DNA from: Trematomus loennbergii
Lineage: Eukaryota > Chordata > Actinopteri > Perciformes > Nototheniidae
DNA: 64,000 bases
Direction of reading: 5' to 3'
Assembly (NCBI GenBank): GCA_012861695.1
Contig: JAAOOA010000133.1
Location: forward strand, 398,501-462,500
Shown here: piece by piece, positions 31,337 to 43,539 of the stretch
Position numbering within the stretch: position 1 is the stretch's first letter
How the letters are laid out: each line of letters opens with the position of its first letter
Translations under genes and position numbers: made by a program
Notes under the pieces: generated by a model
What the model saw: only the letters and a program-made list of their open reading frames with translations
What the model was told of the DNA's origin: nothing
Databases searched by the model: none

Positions 31337-32279
31337 GTCTGTTCCCTTTACTCTTAATTAAGACTTTAAACTCTTCAGTAACACTTTATTATCCCATTAA
31401 TAACACTTTAGACTCTGTATTAGCTCTTTAGACCCTTTATCAGTACTTGCTGCAGGTAGTAGATCCTACTGCGGTCAAGCCAGCCTCCACTTCGGAAAAC
31501 ACAGTCATGCCAGCATCCGCGTTGTTTTGCGGTGCGCGAATATCCTATGCATTACGGTAGCGGTCTGGAAAAACTGCCTTCAAAATAAAATTGCTTACTC
31601 GGTCAATAACAATTATACCAAACATATTAAAATATGTACTATATAGGCCTAATGTGATCAATAATAATGTAAGACAAACTACGTATAACTACTACATTAT
31701 AACTGACTGAATGTAAAACTTAAAGAGTTTCAAAATAAAAGACCTTTGAAGTCTCATATATGAGCTATCATCCCTCTGTTTTTATCAAATCAAATCAAGT
31801 TTTATTTATATAGCACATTTATAAACGATTTTTGGTCGAGCCAAAGTGCTGTACAATTAATAAAAATACCCTACAGTAAAGACATTTTACAGCTAATACA
31901 ACAGCACAGTTTGTCAGAATATCAGTATGAGAAAAACGACACCCTCTGTCCTTAGACCCTCACATCGTATTTTAGATGAGAATAAAACAAAAACTGTCCA
32001 GTATCAAATACTAATATCACTTCAGGGGTGATAGCAGGACACACCATCTAGTCACTCAAGGAGAATCAGGACAATCTGATGTAGAGTTTCAAAATAAAAG
32101 ATCTTGAAGTCTCATATATGAGCTATCATCCCTCTGTTTTTAGATAAGAATAAAACAAAAACTGTCCAGTATCAAAGACTTATTTCACTTCTGGGTGATT
32201 GTCCTGATTTTCTCTGAGTGACTAGATGGGGTGTCCTGCTATCACATTGTCATGACTATCATGAAGTTACCTTTGTCAC

Positions 32280-32334
<55 letters not shown>

Positions 32335-32870
32335 GCTCTGTTTTCCAGCCTGAGTATTTAATTTATTGTTTTGGTTGTGTATGATTTAATTAATGTATTA
32401 TAATTAATTAATTAATTAAGTGTCCAAAATAGGCACTCGTACACGGGTAGAGTCACTGTCAACTCCTGTTACATTCCTCCAGAGCGTTGTGCCAAAACTG
32501 AAGAAAAATAAATAGAACTTTACTGTATGAAGTGACTTCCATGAATTGGACATTGCACTTAAGTGTTCTAAATGTACGAGACACAAGGAAAAGGCTGTTA
32601 TTCTCCGCTGTGGACGCTCTGGCTCTTTTTCTCCCTCCCAGAGGCAAGCGTTTGCTCCTGCTGTAAATATCTCCGGTAGTCCAACAGCAGATGAAAAACA
32701 CCCAGGGACAAGGGGGACCGTGCGGCAGAGTTTCAGTTAGATTTGTTCTCACCGGTCAACATGTCCGTTAAAGTTTAAATCTTCCAGACAAAATGTGCCT
32801 ATTGCGTGTGGGCGGAATACTTTTTTGATATTGATTGCGGTCCGTTTGCGTTATCGTCCTTGTGTGGCTC
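31337..32870. other. Copy 1 intron, first part
   Basis: Contains a LINE-tail-like TCAAGTTTTATTTATATAGC ACATTT near 31795, two partial direct duplicates (31721-32000 and 32085-32260: AGACTT or AGATCTTGAAGTCTCATATA), a GATA microsatellite, and 32540-32800 related to 54180-54430 (GAGGCAAGCGTTTGCTCC; GGGGGACCGTGCGGCAGAG). Confidence 0.55.
32278..32335. repeat. GATA tetranucleotide microsatellite
   Basis: About 14 uninterrupted GATA units. Confidence 0.97.
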
Positions 32871-32877
32871 CAGCCTA

Positions 32878-33172
32878 AGAAGGCAAGTAATTCCACACAT
32901 TGACTCTTGACAAGGCACACATGTTAATTGAAAACCATTCCAGGTCACGACCTCATGAAGCTGACTGAGAGAAGCCAAGAGTGAGCAAAGCTGTCATCAA
33001 GGCAAAAGGGGGCTTTTAACACTTAACTAGATAATTCCATATGTGTTATTTCATAGTTTGGATGTCTTCAGTATTAATCTACAAAATAGAAACAAATTAA
33101 AATAAACAAAAACCATTGAATGAGAAGGTGTCCAATCTTTTGACTGGTACTGTATATAAAAAACACACACAT
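32878..33172 (+). mobile_element. Tc1/mariner 3' fragment, copy in zinc-finger intron 1
   Basis: CACACATTGACTCTTGACAA to TTTTGACTGGTACTGTATAT. The last part is the transposon end, and the first part matches the transposase C-terminus region better preserved at 49958-50280. It has an internal deletion after GGCAAAAGGGGGCTTT. Confidence 0.75.
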
Positions 33173-33526
33173 TTTAATATTTAGCAGGTTCCCTCATCTA
33201 TAATCATTTATACAAGCGCAACTTTGAACATGTACAGCAGTAAAATGCAACATACACACTAATCAAGAAACCTCATAAATTAAACACTGACTTGGAACAT
33301 TTTACTGCACCATCATTACTATTACATAAGAAGGTGCCGTAAAATGTTCTGATAATACTTGCATACTTTTACTTTAAGGATTGAATGCAGGATTTTAATT
33401 TGTAACAGAGTATTTTCATTCTATACTGTAGGCGTAGTGTATCTGTGAACGATCCCAAATACAATTCATTGTTTACATTGCAGCTAGTGCTAAACCAGAA
33501 GAAAAAAACCTTTTCATTTTTAACTG

Positions 33527-35609
33527 CACTGAAAGAAACGACTTGTAGGATTTACTTGATTAAATCTTAGCAAGTATTTGCACTTACTTTTTTTAAGTAT
33601 ATTTTACTGCTGTAATATCAAGTAGAACTTACTTTCCAGTATCAAGTAAAATGTACTTATCACCAGACGTAACATTTGTGAAAATATTAAGTAAATCTTA
33701 CTTAATAATGTTTAAGTTACACGTTATATTTATTTGAACTAATTAAGTAAAGTCTAATTATTTTCTTCATGGACAGGAACATCACTGTTATCAAATTATT
33801 AAGTAAATATTATATATCTGTAATAGTTACTGTTATGAAGTAAATAAGTAGATTTTATCATATTTTTTCTGTTTAAAATGTTGAATTACTCATTTGTTTG
33901 AAGTTATATTACTCACTTTAATTACGTAATTGTTACTCATTTACTTTTGAAAAATGTTACCTAATAAATGTAATAATCTATGCATTTAATATACATTGAG
34001 CACAAATCACACAACTAAAATACAATACAATTAAACTTTATTTTGTCAACAATTCAATCACTATTAGCCGACAACATTAACATTATAATAACTGCATGCA
34101 ACATTAACATTATATTAACATTAACTTATCAAAAAATACAAAATCTACTCCATCATAGATTTGGAGTGGTGCTTTTTAAACATTCAATACAAACGTTTCT
34201 TTACCTAAGGAGGGGGAAAAAACATATAACAGAATATGAATAGACGGCAACAACTGTAATCCGTGTGAGAGAGAGAAAGAGGGAGAAATGTTTATACGGA
34301 GAAAGAAAAAAATGGCAGAGGGGGGAGACAGAGATTGATACAGCTCCCTGAAACTGAGCAATTGCAACATGGACAGTGGAAGGTACATATGAAGAACACA
34401 TTTTCCATGTCTTTAAGACAGCAGGTTCACCTTCAAAGCTTGTACTTTTGGGGTCAGCTTAATCCCATCCAGTCCGAGAAAAAGTTACATACAAGACATG
34501 AAAATGAAAGAATTTCAATTATTTGAAATAAAACGTGGAACCTTCTTTAGATGCATGTGAGTGTTTTTTTTAATTATCTGGTAAATTACAGTTAAGGTTA
34601 GCTAGCTAACAGCACGTAACATATCTAAAACATAATCTCTCAACTTTGTGAACTAATGCACAGAAACGTTAATGTGACGTATGGATTCTTGGACCCCAAA
34701 GCAGAGACAGACACAAGTTAAGCTCAAGGTGTTTAATAAATAATAGGCCAAGGCAGGTACTGAAAACAGGGAGCTGGCTGGCTGCAGAAAGGTCCAAAAA
34801 CAAAGCAGAGGGAAACGTCCCAGGCTATACTCGAAAAGTAGCTCAAAAACTGCAAAGAAACAAAACAAAACTCAAGGCTGCAGAAAGGCACTCTGGATCG
34901 TTGAACAGCATTTAATTCTCTGGCAGAGAAGTGAGGTGAGGGCCAGGCTCTTAAAGAGCAGGTGATTATCTGAATGGGAACAGGTGTGCCTCATCTGCAG
35001 CCAGGAGAATACCAGCCACGCCCCCTGTCACACACCAGCCCTGCAGAGAAGGAGAGACAGAGTAGTGAGGGGTAAAAGGAGCAAAACAGGAAATCACACA
35101 ACAACAAAACCCATGCATAAACATAACAGTTAACATGGTTCAAGCAAACAAGAATCAGGCTATTATGCACAAAGACACATATATTATCATAAGTCTTAAA
35201 CAGAGAGACAATAACTTACCAACACTTCTTTTTCCAGCCATGCAGCTCCTCCGACAGCCTTCAAATGTGCAACTGCAAACCCAACTGAACCGTCGTCCAA
35301 AAACGCGGGTATCTTGTCTTGTCAAGACGCATGCGTGGATTCAAACAGCTACTATGGTTTTAGATTAACATTTACTTAGTATTTTAAGGTTTATGAGCAG
35401 TGACTATAAATCATTTAAATAGTATGAGTAAATATATAATAAAACGTACTCCTCCCATACTGTAAATGTATTACATGAATAAAAGGTGTATACATTTAAA
35501 ATGTTACTTAAGAAATTCTAGTTCTTTGTGAATCTTGATATTACCATGTAAAAAGTACGACAGTTAATTAAGTATATTTTACTACACCAAAAAGTCAGTT
35601 TTTTGAGTG
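33527..35609 (+). mobile_element. 2.1-kb DNA element inserted in copy 1 intron
   Basis: Left end CACTGAAAGAAACGACTTG, right end AAAGTCAGTTTTTTGAGTG (imperfect inverted repeats). Copies 2 (50637) and 3 (60100) continue directly from TTTTTAACT to GGAAGTGG, so this is an insertion after duplication. A nested GC-richer repeat occupies 34675-35110. AAGTAAAATGTACTTA-like motifs repeat. No transposase seen. Confidence 0.8.
34675..35110. repeat. Nested unclassified repeat
   Basis: TGACGTATGGATTCTTGGAC to ACACAACAACAAAACCCATG. It has a layout similar to 13513-13970: an opening with a TTTAATAAA, then CAGGC-rich middle and GCCACGCCCCCTGTCACAC. Confidence 0.45.
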
Positions 35610-35802
35610 TGGAAGTGGAAGGGGTTGGGCTACATGAGGTGAATTGAGCCAACACAAATACACAACAGGTGGGACTAAAAGATAATGAAAGTATAAAAAC
35701 AAAGACATTAATTAGGGCTGCAAAATGTCTCCCATTTAATGGTGATTAGATTTTTAAATGCTAACGCTTTTTTTCTGACTGTGTGTTTCCTGTTACCTGC
35801 AG

Positions 35803-36488
35803 ACGTCCAGCAGTGGTGGTGGTTAAAAAAGAGGTTCTCCCTGACCAGCAGGAGTGGAGCACCAGTCTGGACCAGGAGGACCCAGAGCCCCCCCACACAT
35901 TAAGCAGGAACAGGAGGAACCAGGATCAGTCAGGAGAGAGCAGCTTCAGGAGCTGGAGGAGGCTGATATCACCAAGTCCACTTTCACTCCTGACCCTGTG
36001 AAGAGTGAAGATGATGAAGAGAAACCTCAGTCCTCACAGCCTCATCAAAGACAAACTGAACACATGGAAACAGAAGCTGATGGAGAGGACTGTGAGGACC
36101 AGAACCAGCCAGGAACTCAGATCCAGAGAGCAGTTTACAACCAAAGACTGAGTACGCCACTGGAGACTCTTCTGAACCTGACACTGGAGACTCTTCTGAA
36201 CCTGACGCTGAAGAGAGTGCTGATTGGATGAGACCAAGACCTGCATCAGGCTCAAACTCACTGACAAATAGACATGAATCCGTCAGTGATTCAAGCCGTA
36301 GTGCTGTAAAGAAACCACACAGCTGCTCAGTCGGTAAGAAAGCTTTTTCTTAGAATATAAATGTAAAGACACACGTGAGAGTCCACACAGGAGAGGAAAT
36401 ATACAGCTGCAATGTTTGTGACAGAAGATTTAAATGGCATAGTGAATTCAAAAGACACAAGTGTGTTGGTCGTCAGCTGCTTCTGTAA
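35803..36488 (+). pseudogene. C2H2 zinc-finger gene, copy 1, exon 2 (broken)
   Basis: Acceptor TACCTGCAG. Encodes, across shifting frames, the acidic linker (QQEWSTSLDQEDPEPP, ADITKSTFTPDPVKSEDDEE, QTEHMETEADGEDC), two copies of the 8-aa GDSSEPDT repeat, then one damaged finger (KPHSCSVGKKAFS, second zinc Cys lost, then TAG) and a terminal finger-like YSCNVCDRRFKWHSEFKRHK. At least one base is lost at about 35812 and another near 35890-35930. With only one damaged finger it could not work as a normal DNA-binding protein, unless the missing fingers are an assembly collapse. Confidence 0.8.
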
Positions 36489-36856
36489 CTGAAGTTCCTC
36501 CTTATGGACACAAAAACATGGGACGGTTCCTTATATTGGACACACTTCCTCTTAATGGAAATGTTATGTCCAATTCAAGTGGCATTGGGATATTTTTTGT
36601 TTTAAATCCTCTGGAGCAGAGAGAGGAGCTGTGGATTATTGTTATTGATTAGTGCATCAGTGTTTCTTAGGGTCAAAAACACTAAACTCACAACTTAAAA
36701 TGAAAGCGTTTATTTAATAAAAGAGCACATGTTCAATGTGAAAAATGACAGTAGATATAGATTAGTTGCAATTTGGTTCCAAATTAAAACAATATGCATA
36801 TGCACTCGATCTGAGAACGGATTTTAATCAAATTCAATGTGTCTGTTACAGCCAAG
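36489..36856. other. Spacer between zinc-finger copy 1 and the next gene
   Basis: AT-rich with no duplicated counterpart after GGTCGTCAG. No feature supported except a CTGTTACAG acceptor-like end at 36843-36851, just before the next ATG. Confidence 0.4.
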
Positions 36857-37618
36857 ATGCTATCCGAATGCCTGCTGTGCGGGAAGTTCTACAAGGCTCT
36901 CAGTCAGCACCTCAAGAGCAATCACATGGTGCTTAATATAGAGGAGAGGAGCATCCTTCTAAAAATGGCAAACGGCAGGATCGTTATAAGGACCCAACCC
37001 TGTAACCTCTCCGGTGTGATTACCATGGGACAAGACTGGACCGCCATCTGGCCAAGGAACACAAGGAGCTCTCCCAGAAGGAGGCAGGCGTGGCCCTTCG
37101 TAATATAAAGCACAAAGTTGGACTGCAGATGCTCCGGGACCTCCGGCGGAGAAACCCAGAAATTGGAATGATTTCCACTTTGGATGAAGACGATGGAACA
37201 TTGGAGGAGTGGGGCAGATTGATACTCTCAAACGTGAGGTGAAGTCCCTGCGCTGCAAGCTGCAGAGGGTGCTAAAGAGAAAGCGGCAGAGGACCAAGGA
37301 AAAGGCTGTTTCCATTGGAGGGGAGGAGGAAACAGGAACATGTGTTTATAAAGGAACCGAACAAAGACGCAACCCCAAGTTCCTCCCGCAGCAGAAACCA
37401 AATTCCCTTATTCAGCAACACCCCAGTTGCCTCCTGCAGCAGAACCCCCCCAGTTCCCTCCTGCAGCACCCCCAATTCCCTTGCGTCTTGCCTCAATAAG
37501 CCGAAAGCTGCACGCAAGACCCCGGCTGGAGAAACGTCCTCTCCCACATTCTCCCCCTGGTCCTCTGGGTGGGGACAGGGGAATATCATGCGGAGAATAA
37601 CGCTCCCGAACATCATAG
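36857..37618 (+). CDS. Uncharacterised zinc-finger/coiled protein, exon 1 (frame-broken)
   Basis: From ATG at 36857: MLSECLLCGKFYKALSQHLK..H (C-x2-C...H-x4-H), then NIEERSILLKMANGRIVIRT, a second motif C-x4-C-DYHGTRLDRHLAKEH, then KHKVGLQMLRDLRRRNPEIG and STLDEDDGTLEE, a basic helix TLKREVKSLRCKLQRVLKRK, a Gln/Pro-rich stretch, and KAARKTPAGETSSPTFSP..MRRITLPNII. Donor GTAAGG at 37619. The frame shifts near 37010 (GG where GGG is expected), near 37205 and again before 37480. I recognise no named family with certainty; the paired zinc motifs and '..LSQHL' pattern suggest a nucleic-acid-binding protein of a multicopy fish family. Confidence 0.6.
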
Positions 37619-37702
37619 GTAAGGGTGTTGAATACGTTCAAATGCAGTTTCTGTAACATACGAGGTGTTGTCATTAAAGCATTATATTATGTCTCCTCAC
37701 AG

Positions 37703-37876
37703 AGGAATACCTAACGGCTTACCGGGAGCATCATGAGGGCATCGCTCCTAACATAAGGCAGAGCGAAAAAGCGCAGTCAAGGTCAGCCGGGTCATGACCT
37801 TCCTGATGTACATGGCGCATGGTAATACCCGGCTGTCGGATTGGGTATTCATTAATGACGTGAAGAGGATCCGTGG
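37703..37876 (+). CDS. Uncharacterised protein, exon 2
   Basis: Acceptor CTCACAG before 37703, donor GTGAGT at 37877. Reads EEYLTAYREHHEGIAPNIRQ, then after a one-base break in the A5 run near 37768, VSRVMTFLMYMAHGNTRLSD and WVFINDVKRIRG. It joins exon 1 in phase 1 (II-E-EY) and exon 3 in phase 2 (R-G-Y). The helical 'VMTFLMYM...WVFINDVKRIR' recalls SAM-like core-binding domains of tyrosine recombinases (inference, not certain). Confidence 0.65.
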
Positions 37877-37972
37877 GTGAGTAACAGCAACTACTGTCCA
37901 CAGTCTCAGCATCATTGTGTGTGTTCTCCACATTGACGCTCAATGTACTGATGCGTTTTCTTTCACCAACAG

Positions 37973-38222
37973 CTATTCCCGGAGCACAATAAAGTCGGGC
38001 AAGGCAGTCACAACTGCAGACCTTAAAAATGTGGCACAATTTGTAAAACACATGATGGACACACCGTGCCGGGGGAGCAGGCTCACTATGCCTGAAATGC
38101 GCACTATCCGCCGAGAGGTGAAGGCCGGCCTGAATGCCCTGAAGAAGCCGGTGCTTCTCCACCAAATTTGGGTGAAGCGGACCAAAAATAGAGGGTCTGC
38201 CGAGCCAGACGGACATCATTAA
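37973..38222 (+). CDS. Uncharacterised protein, exon 3 (C-terminus)
   Basis: Acceptor ACCAACAG before 37973; stop TAA 38220-38222. Reads YSRSTIKSGKAVTTADLKNV, AQFVKHMMDTPCRGSRLTMP and EMRTIRREVKAGLNALKKPV, then LLHQIWVKRTKNRG. This frame is intact. 'KAVTTADLKNVAQFVKHM' fits a helical DNA-binding fold. No tyrosine-recombinase catalytic R-H-R-Y set follows, so if related to a recombinase it is only the N-terminal domain. The protein is basic at its end. Confidence 0.7.
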
Positions 38223-38744
38223 TTCTTGTTTTAGTGTCTGTTCCTTTCTCCCAGACAGTTTCCAGTGAAGGCTTCTCAGATGGTTGTTAGCCAGGTTAAC
38301 CATTAAAGAGAGAACTGGAGGATTTCCCCAGAAATATGTCAAACTGTTGCTTTAATGTTTGGTCAGTAGGCCTGCTGATATATTTATGTGTTGGAGTTTA
38401 TCAGGGTTCACTCCTATGTTGTGCTCAGGTCAGTGTAATTTTGGTGTTGGGGTTATGGCTTTTCTTGTGTCATGTTTTGTTAAGAAAATAAATGAAAAAT
38501 GAAAATTCTAAGTGTCTTTATTTTGGCCAAAACAGTGAACAATTGACTTTTTACAGCTGAGGTTAAACTTCCATAATTAACTAAAATAATCATTTTTGTA
38601 GACATGCAGCATAAAGGCATAATAAACAGTTCAAGGGACACAAGGAGTTAAGGGAGGTTTGATAATAACAATAAATTACAATAAAATAAATAATGATCCC
38701 ACACAGAAAAAAAACACAATAAAACCTATAAAATACTTTTTTAC
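38223..38744. other. 3' flank of the uncharacterised gene
   Basis: AT-rich; AATAAATGAAAAATG at about 38488 may be its polyadenylation signal. No other feature. Confidence 0.45.
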
Positions 38745-38897
38745 TGTTGGTACTTTAACTATATGTTGATGCTTATACTTTTACTTGAGTAACATTTTGA
38801 ATGAAAGACTTGTACTTGTAACAGAGTATTCCTACACACTGGTACTTCTACTTTTACTCAAGTACAAGACCTGAGTTCTTCTTCCACCTCTGCTCCT
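38745..38897 (-). mobile_element. hAT-type MITE end (GTACTCAGATC family, minus)
   Basis: TTACTTGAGTAACATTTTGA to GTACAAGACCTGAGTTCTTC and CCACCTCTG, the reverse of the family end at 48366. Confidence 0.7.
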
Positions 38898-39042
38898 GAG
38901 GCACATCAAACATTAAAATAAAAGTTCTCACCTTGTTGAACACATCCTCAAACTGTGCGTCCGTCACACAGCCAAGCCTCCTCAGCACCTGAGTATCAAT
39001 AATGAAGATAATCAGAGGTGGGAAGTAACTAAGTACATTTAC

Positions 39043-39529
39043 TTAAAGGGGACCTATCATGCAAAATGCACTTTTGTACGTCTTCTACATGAATATGTGT
39101 CCCCGGTGTTCCAGGGAACTCACCAAGTGTCAGAAAACACAACCCTCTCTATTTTCCTCCATACCCAAATCTCTAAAAAAGGGGCTGCAACGGATCTGAT
39201 CAAAACTGATCCAGATTTGAACACTGTCCTGACGTCAGGACGGTGGCGCTACGGCTATTGGGCCAACTCCACCAATCAGGAGGAGACAGCCACGGCCATT
39301 GCCGTTCGAAAGACGCTGTAGTACATATGCCAGGCCTGTAGATGGTGCTGTTCTCACAGAATCAGCCCTTGCAAAAACAGAGCTAACATTTTTCAAATTG
39401 AGCGAAATGAGGCATGGCTAAAATGCATGATCTGTTTGGTATTTTGAAAAAAAAAAAGTATAAATATGCCTTATATAGGTATGGCCCTACACTATATTAT
39501 TCAAATATAGCATGATAGGTCCACTTTAA
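39043..39529 (+). mobile_element. TTAA-target MITE, copy 4
   Basis: TTAA at 39043-39046 and 39526-39529. Family ends intact, interior TGACGTCA present. A short deletion after GTTCGAAAG shortens the interior open frame. Confidence 0.88.
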
Positions 39530-39755
39530 GTATCATTTAGAGTTACTTGTACTTTACTTGAGTATCTCCCTTTTATGCTACTTTGTATTTCTTTTTTTCT
39601 ACAGTTCAGAGGTAACTGGTGTACTTTTACTCCACTAAATGTATTTAACACCTTTAGTTACTTTACAGATGTGGATGAATGATGTGAAATATAATCAAGT
39701 GTTAAATCAGACTTTAGTTCCACCTGGAGTAAATTCACAAGCTACCCTGCATTAT

Positions 39756-40425
39756 AGAGAGGTGAAGTCCCACCCATATACTTCCGACCCTGGGACCTTA
39801 TTTCGGAAAAAATTATGCATTGAAATCAATGGGGAGAGAAAGATTATCTTTCATCCTGTTTGAATTGTGCCACGAATTATACATATGATGTTTTTTAATC
39901 TTAAAAAATAATTTCCATGTCAAAAAAGTCACAGTTTGTCTTAAAACTGTTGAAATATAAGACGATGAAAAATACGCAACTAGAAAGACTACAAATCCCA
40001 GAATCCCGGTCCCGCATGCTGGCTCTTAGGAACCGACTAATCCCCTTGTGTGTATGCAGCTCTCAACATGCCCAGACTTTAGTGATTTTCACCTCTTTAA
40101 TACTTTTTGCCTCATTCTGAAAGAAAGAAGTGAAATGTGCCAACGTGACGGCCGTCTTGGTGTGTGGTGCGAGACGGGAGATGGAGTTCATTGAGCGCTT
40201 TCACACAAAAAAAACGTACTTCACAGTTTTACGACACATTTTTTTTTTTACTTGAATTATCTTTTAAATTGACAAACATCATGTGTGTAATTCGTGGAAC
40301 AATTCAAATGGAATCGAAAGATAATCTTTCTCTCTCCATTGACTTCAATACATAATTTTTCCGAAATAAGGTCCCATGGAGCTCCCCCGGAAAGGGAGGG
40401 ACTTTGCCTCTCTATACAAAGTCAT
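39756..40425 (+). mobile_element. DNA element with ~150-bp inverted ends
   Basis: Left GAGAGGTGAAGTCCCACCC...GGGACCTTATTTCGG pairs with right CCGAAATAAGGTCCCATGG...GACTTTGCCTCTC. TATA flanks both ends while the empty site at about 48644 has one (TGCAGTATACAAAG). A partial relative is at 44253-44500. Confidence 0.75.
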
Positions 40426-40664
40426 TAAAACTAGCTGCACCTATACCAGCTTTGAGAACAGTTTAATGATCAATAATTATAAACCATATCATATATATTA
40501 TTCTGAAATGGACCATTACCTTTTGTATACAAAAAATTAATATATGTGCTTGAATAAAAAAAACGGTTTCCTCATTGAATGATGGTGCAGTCTGAACTAT
40601 CGTGATTGTTTACTCATTGAATGATAGTCCAGTCTGAACTATCGTGATATCATGAACTGTTTAC

Positions 40665-41600
40665 TCACTACTAGAGATGGCAAATCCGGATCCTTTTACG
40701 GACTCTGAGTCTTCTGAGTCAGTCATTGAAGAGATCCGGATCATTTGAGTCATATGAGTCAGCATCACCAAGAGCGTAGAAATCCTACAGGTGAAACCGA
40801 AACGTTGTTGCATTTCACGAGCATATTAAACTAAAGTTAGATTAACCTCCGCTACACAGTGTCTTTTCCTTTAAAGGGGACCTATCATGCAAAATGCACC
40901 TTTGTACATCTTTAATACATGAATATGTGTCCCCGGTGTGTCAGGGAACTCACCAAGTGTCAGAAAACACAACCCTCTCTATTTTCCTCCATACCCAAAT
41001 CTCTAAAAACGGGGCTGCAACGGATCTGATAAAAACTGATCCAGATTTGAAGATACTGTGACGTCAGTGACAAGGAGCTCCGCCTATATGGCCAACTCTC
41101 CACCAATCCGGGGAATGAGAGGTTGCCGTGGCATGGTAACAGCATGGTAACAGCATGGTAACAGCATGGTAACATGGCGCTCGTAACTCGGCCCCCTCCT
41201 TTGCAGGGGGGCGTGGTCAGCTGCAGCGCAAGCAAAGACAGGGTTGAGGAGAGGAAAATAGAGCAACATGAGGCATGGCGAAAAATCCATGATCTGTTTG
41301 GTATTTTGAAAATAAAAACGTATAAATATACCTTATATAGGTATGGCCCTACAATATATTATTCAAATATAGCATGATATGTCTCCTTTAATAAAAAATG
41401 TTGATCACAAAAAAAGGGTTATTTTGCGATTTGGCGAATCTGAGTCTGCTGTTGACTCGACCATGACGACGAGTCTGCTGGATCTTTGGAACTGCTGCTA
41501 TACGGTTACGGCTCTGAGTCCGCACGAGTCTGCTATGTTTTGCACAGTGAGTCAGGATCAAGCCCCCAGGAAGTGTGCCGGACTCTGAGGAAAATATTCG
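40665..41600. mobile_element. GAGTC-rich element split by a TTAA-target MITE
   Basis: AGAGATGGCAAATCCGGATC and repeated GAGTC motifs before 40870, resuming after 41391 with GGCGAATCTGAGTCTGCTG. Class not determined. Confidence 0.45.
40871..41391 (+). mobile_element. TTAA-target MITE, copy 5
   Basis: TTAA at 40871-40874 and 41388-41391. The left half matches the family; the middle differs (GCATGGTAACA repeated four times at about 41131-41175, then GGGGGGCGTGGTCAGC). Confidence 0.85.
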
Positions 41601-42145
41601 TTGTGGCCAAACGGCGGTACTACACTTCCGTTAGGTTGCTGGGCCCGGAAACACTTTTTCCCATTGACTAACATTGGGAAAGAGACGTGTGTAAATCGTT
41701 GGATAATTTTTTTAAACTAAATAAACTACCCAGTATGAACGTTTGTATAGCCCTTATTAAAAACATCCGATCCTCAAGTTGTAAAATGTGCTAATAACGT
41801 TATTCTGAGGGTTATTTTCCGCTGCATTATGAACGTGCATCTAACCCACGGGACCGCGCCGCCCAGCACGTGCATGTTACGTGTTCAGCACTACATGCGT
41901 TTTACCTTTACCCATGGATGCACAATAACAACGGACCCATATCGCCTTACTGTCAGCCCACGGAGCTGCAATAATGGATATATTGCACATGTTTGCTGTA
42001 ATTCATCATTTGTCAAATATTATACTACATGGGCTGTATGATGTAAATCTTGTACTGTAAATCTTGCATTAAATAAAGTTAATATTACCGACGTAGATTA
42101 ACGTCCCTGTAGCTTCTTATTGCACTAAGAAGCTTATTGCACTGT
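41601..42145. other. Repeat-like and AT-rich DNA
   Basis: Part of the preceding element family (GGGCCCGGAAACACTTTTTC CC) and unremarkable DNA. No gene. Confidence 0.35.
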
Positions 42146-42160
42146 ATATACATATATATA

Positions 42161-42196
<36 letters not shown>

Positions 42197-42214
42197 TATA
42201 TATATATATATATA
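42146..42214. repeat. AT dinucleotide microsatellite
   Basis: Two (AT)n runs separated by ATACAGTATA. Confidence 0.9.
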
Positions 42215-43118
<904 letters not shown>

Positions 43119-43120
<2 letters not shown>

Positions 43121-43192
43121 AAGAAAAACAATTGGACGGTAGATACACGGATTCTTAACAATCCGTATATCTACTGTCCAATTGTTTTTCTT
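43119..43192. repeat. Short hairpin element
   Basis: AAAGAAAAACAATTGGACGG at 43121 is reverse-complemented by CCAATTGTTTTTCTTT ending at 43194, with CTTAAC in the loop and one or two mismatches. Directly abuts the hAT-like element. Confidence 0.8.
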
Positions 43193-43539
43193 TATTAAGC
43201 ACGTAAACGGAAGAGCGTCTGAGAGGAGTTTTTGCTTTTTGCTTTTTACCTTACTAAATGGTCAAATGGTCCTTGGAGCAAGGGGCGGGGCGAAACTCAC
43301 GGAAGTGATTTCAAAACAAAAGCACTCGTTTGCTAAAATCACACTTTGAATCACTACAGTATCCTGCTGAAGGAACGGTGATTATTATAAACAAGGGGAA
43401 TTTAGCGATCACAACGAAAACGGCCAAGACACATATTGAGCCCAGAAAATGAATGTTATTAAGTGCTGTAAATATAATAAGCCTATGTCTAAAATGGACA
43501 ACATTGTTAGGAGATTTAAACTATACAGCGATTCTGCAC

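Larger units (their letters stand above)
39012..40540 (+). mobile_element. hAT-type MITE carrying two nested insertions
   Basis: Starts AGAGGTGGGAAGTAACTAAG, is interrupted by a TTAA-target MITE (39043-39529), resumes with GTATCATTTAGAGTTACTTG, is interrupted again by a long-TIR element (about 39756-40425), and resumes with ACAAAGTCATTAAAACTAGC. The uninterrupted version is at 48600-48860 on the opposite strand. Confidence 0.75.
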
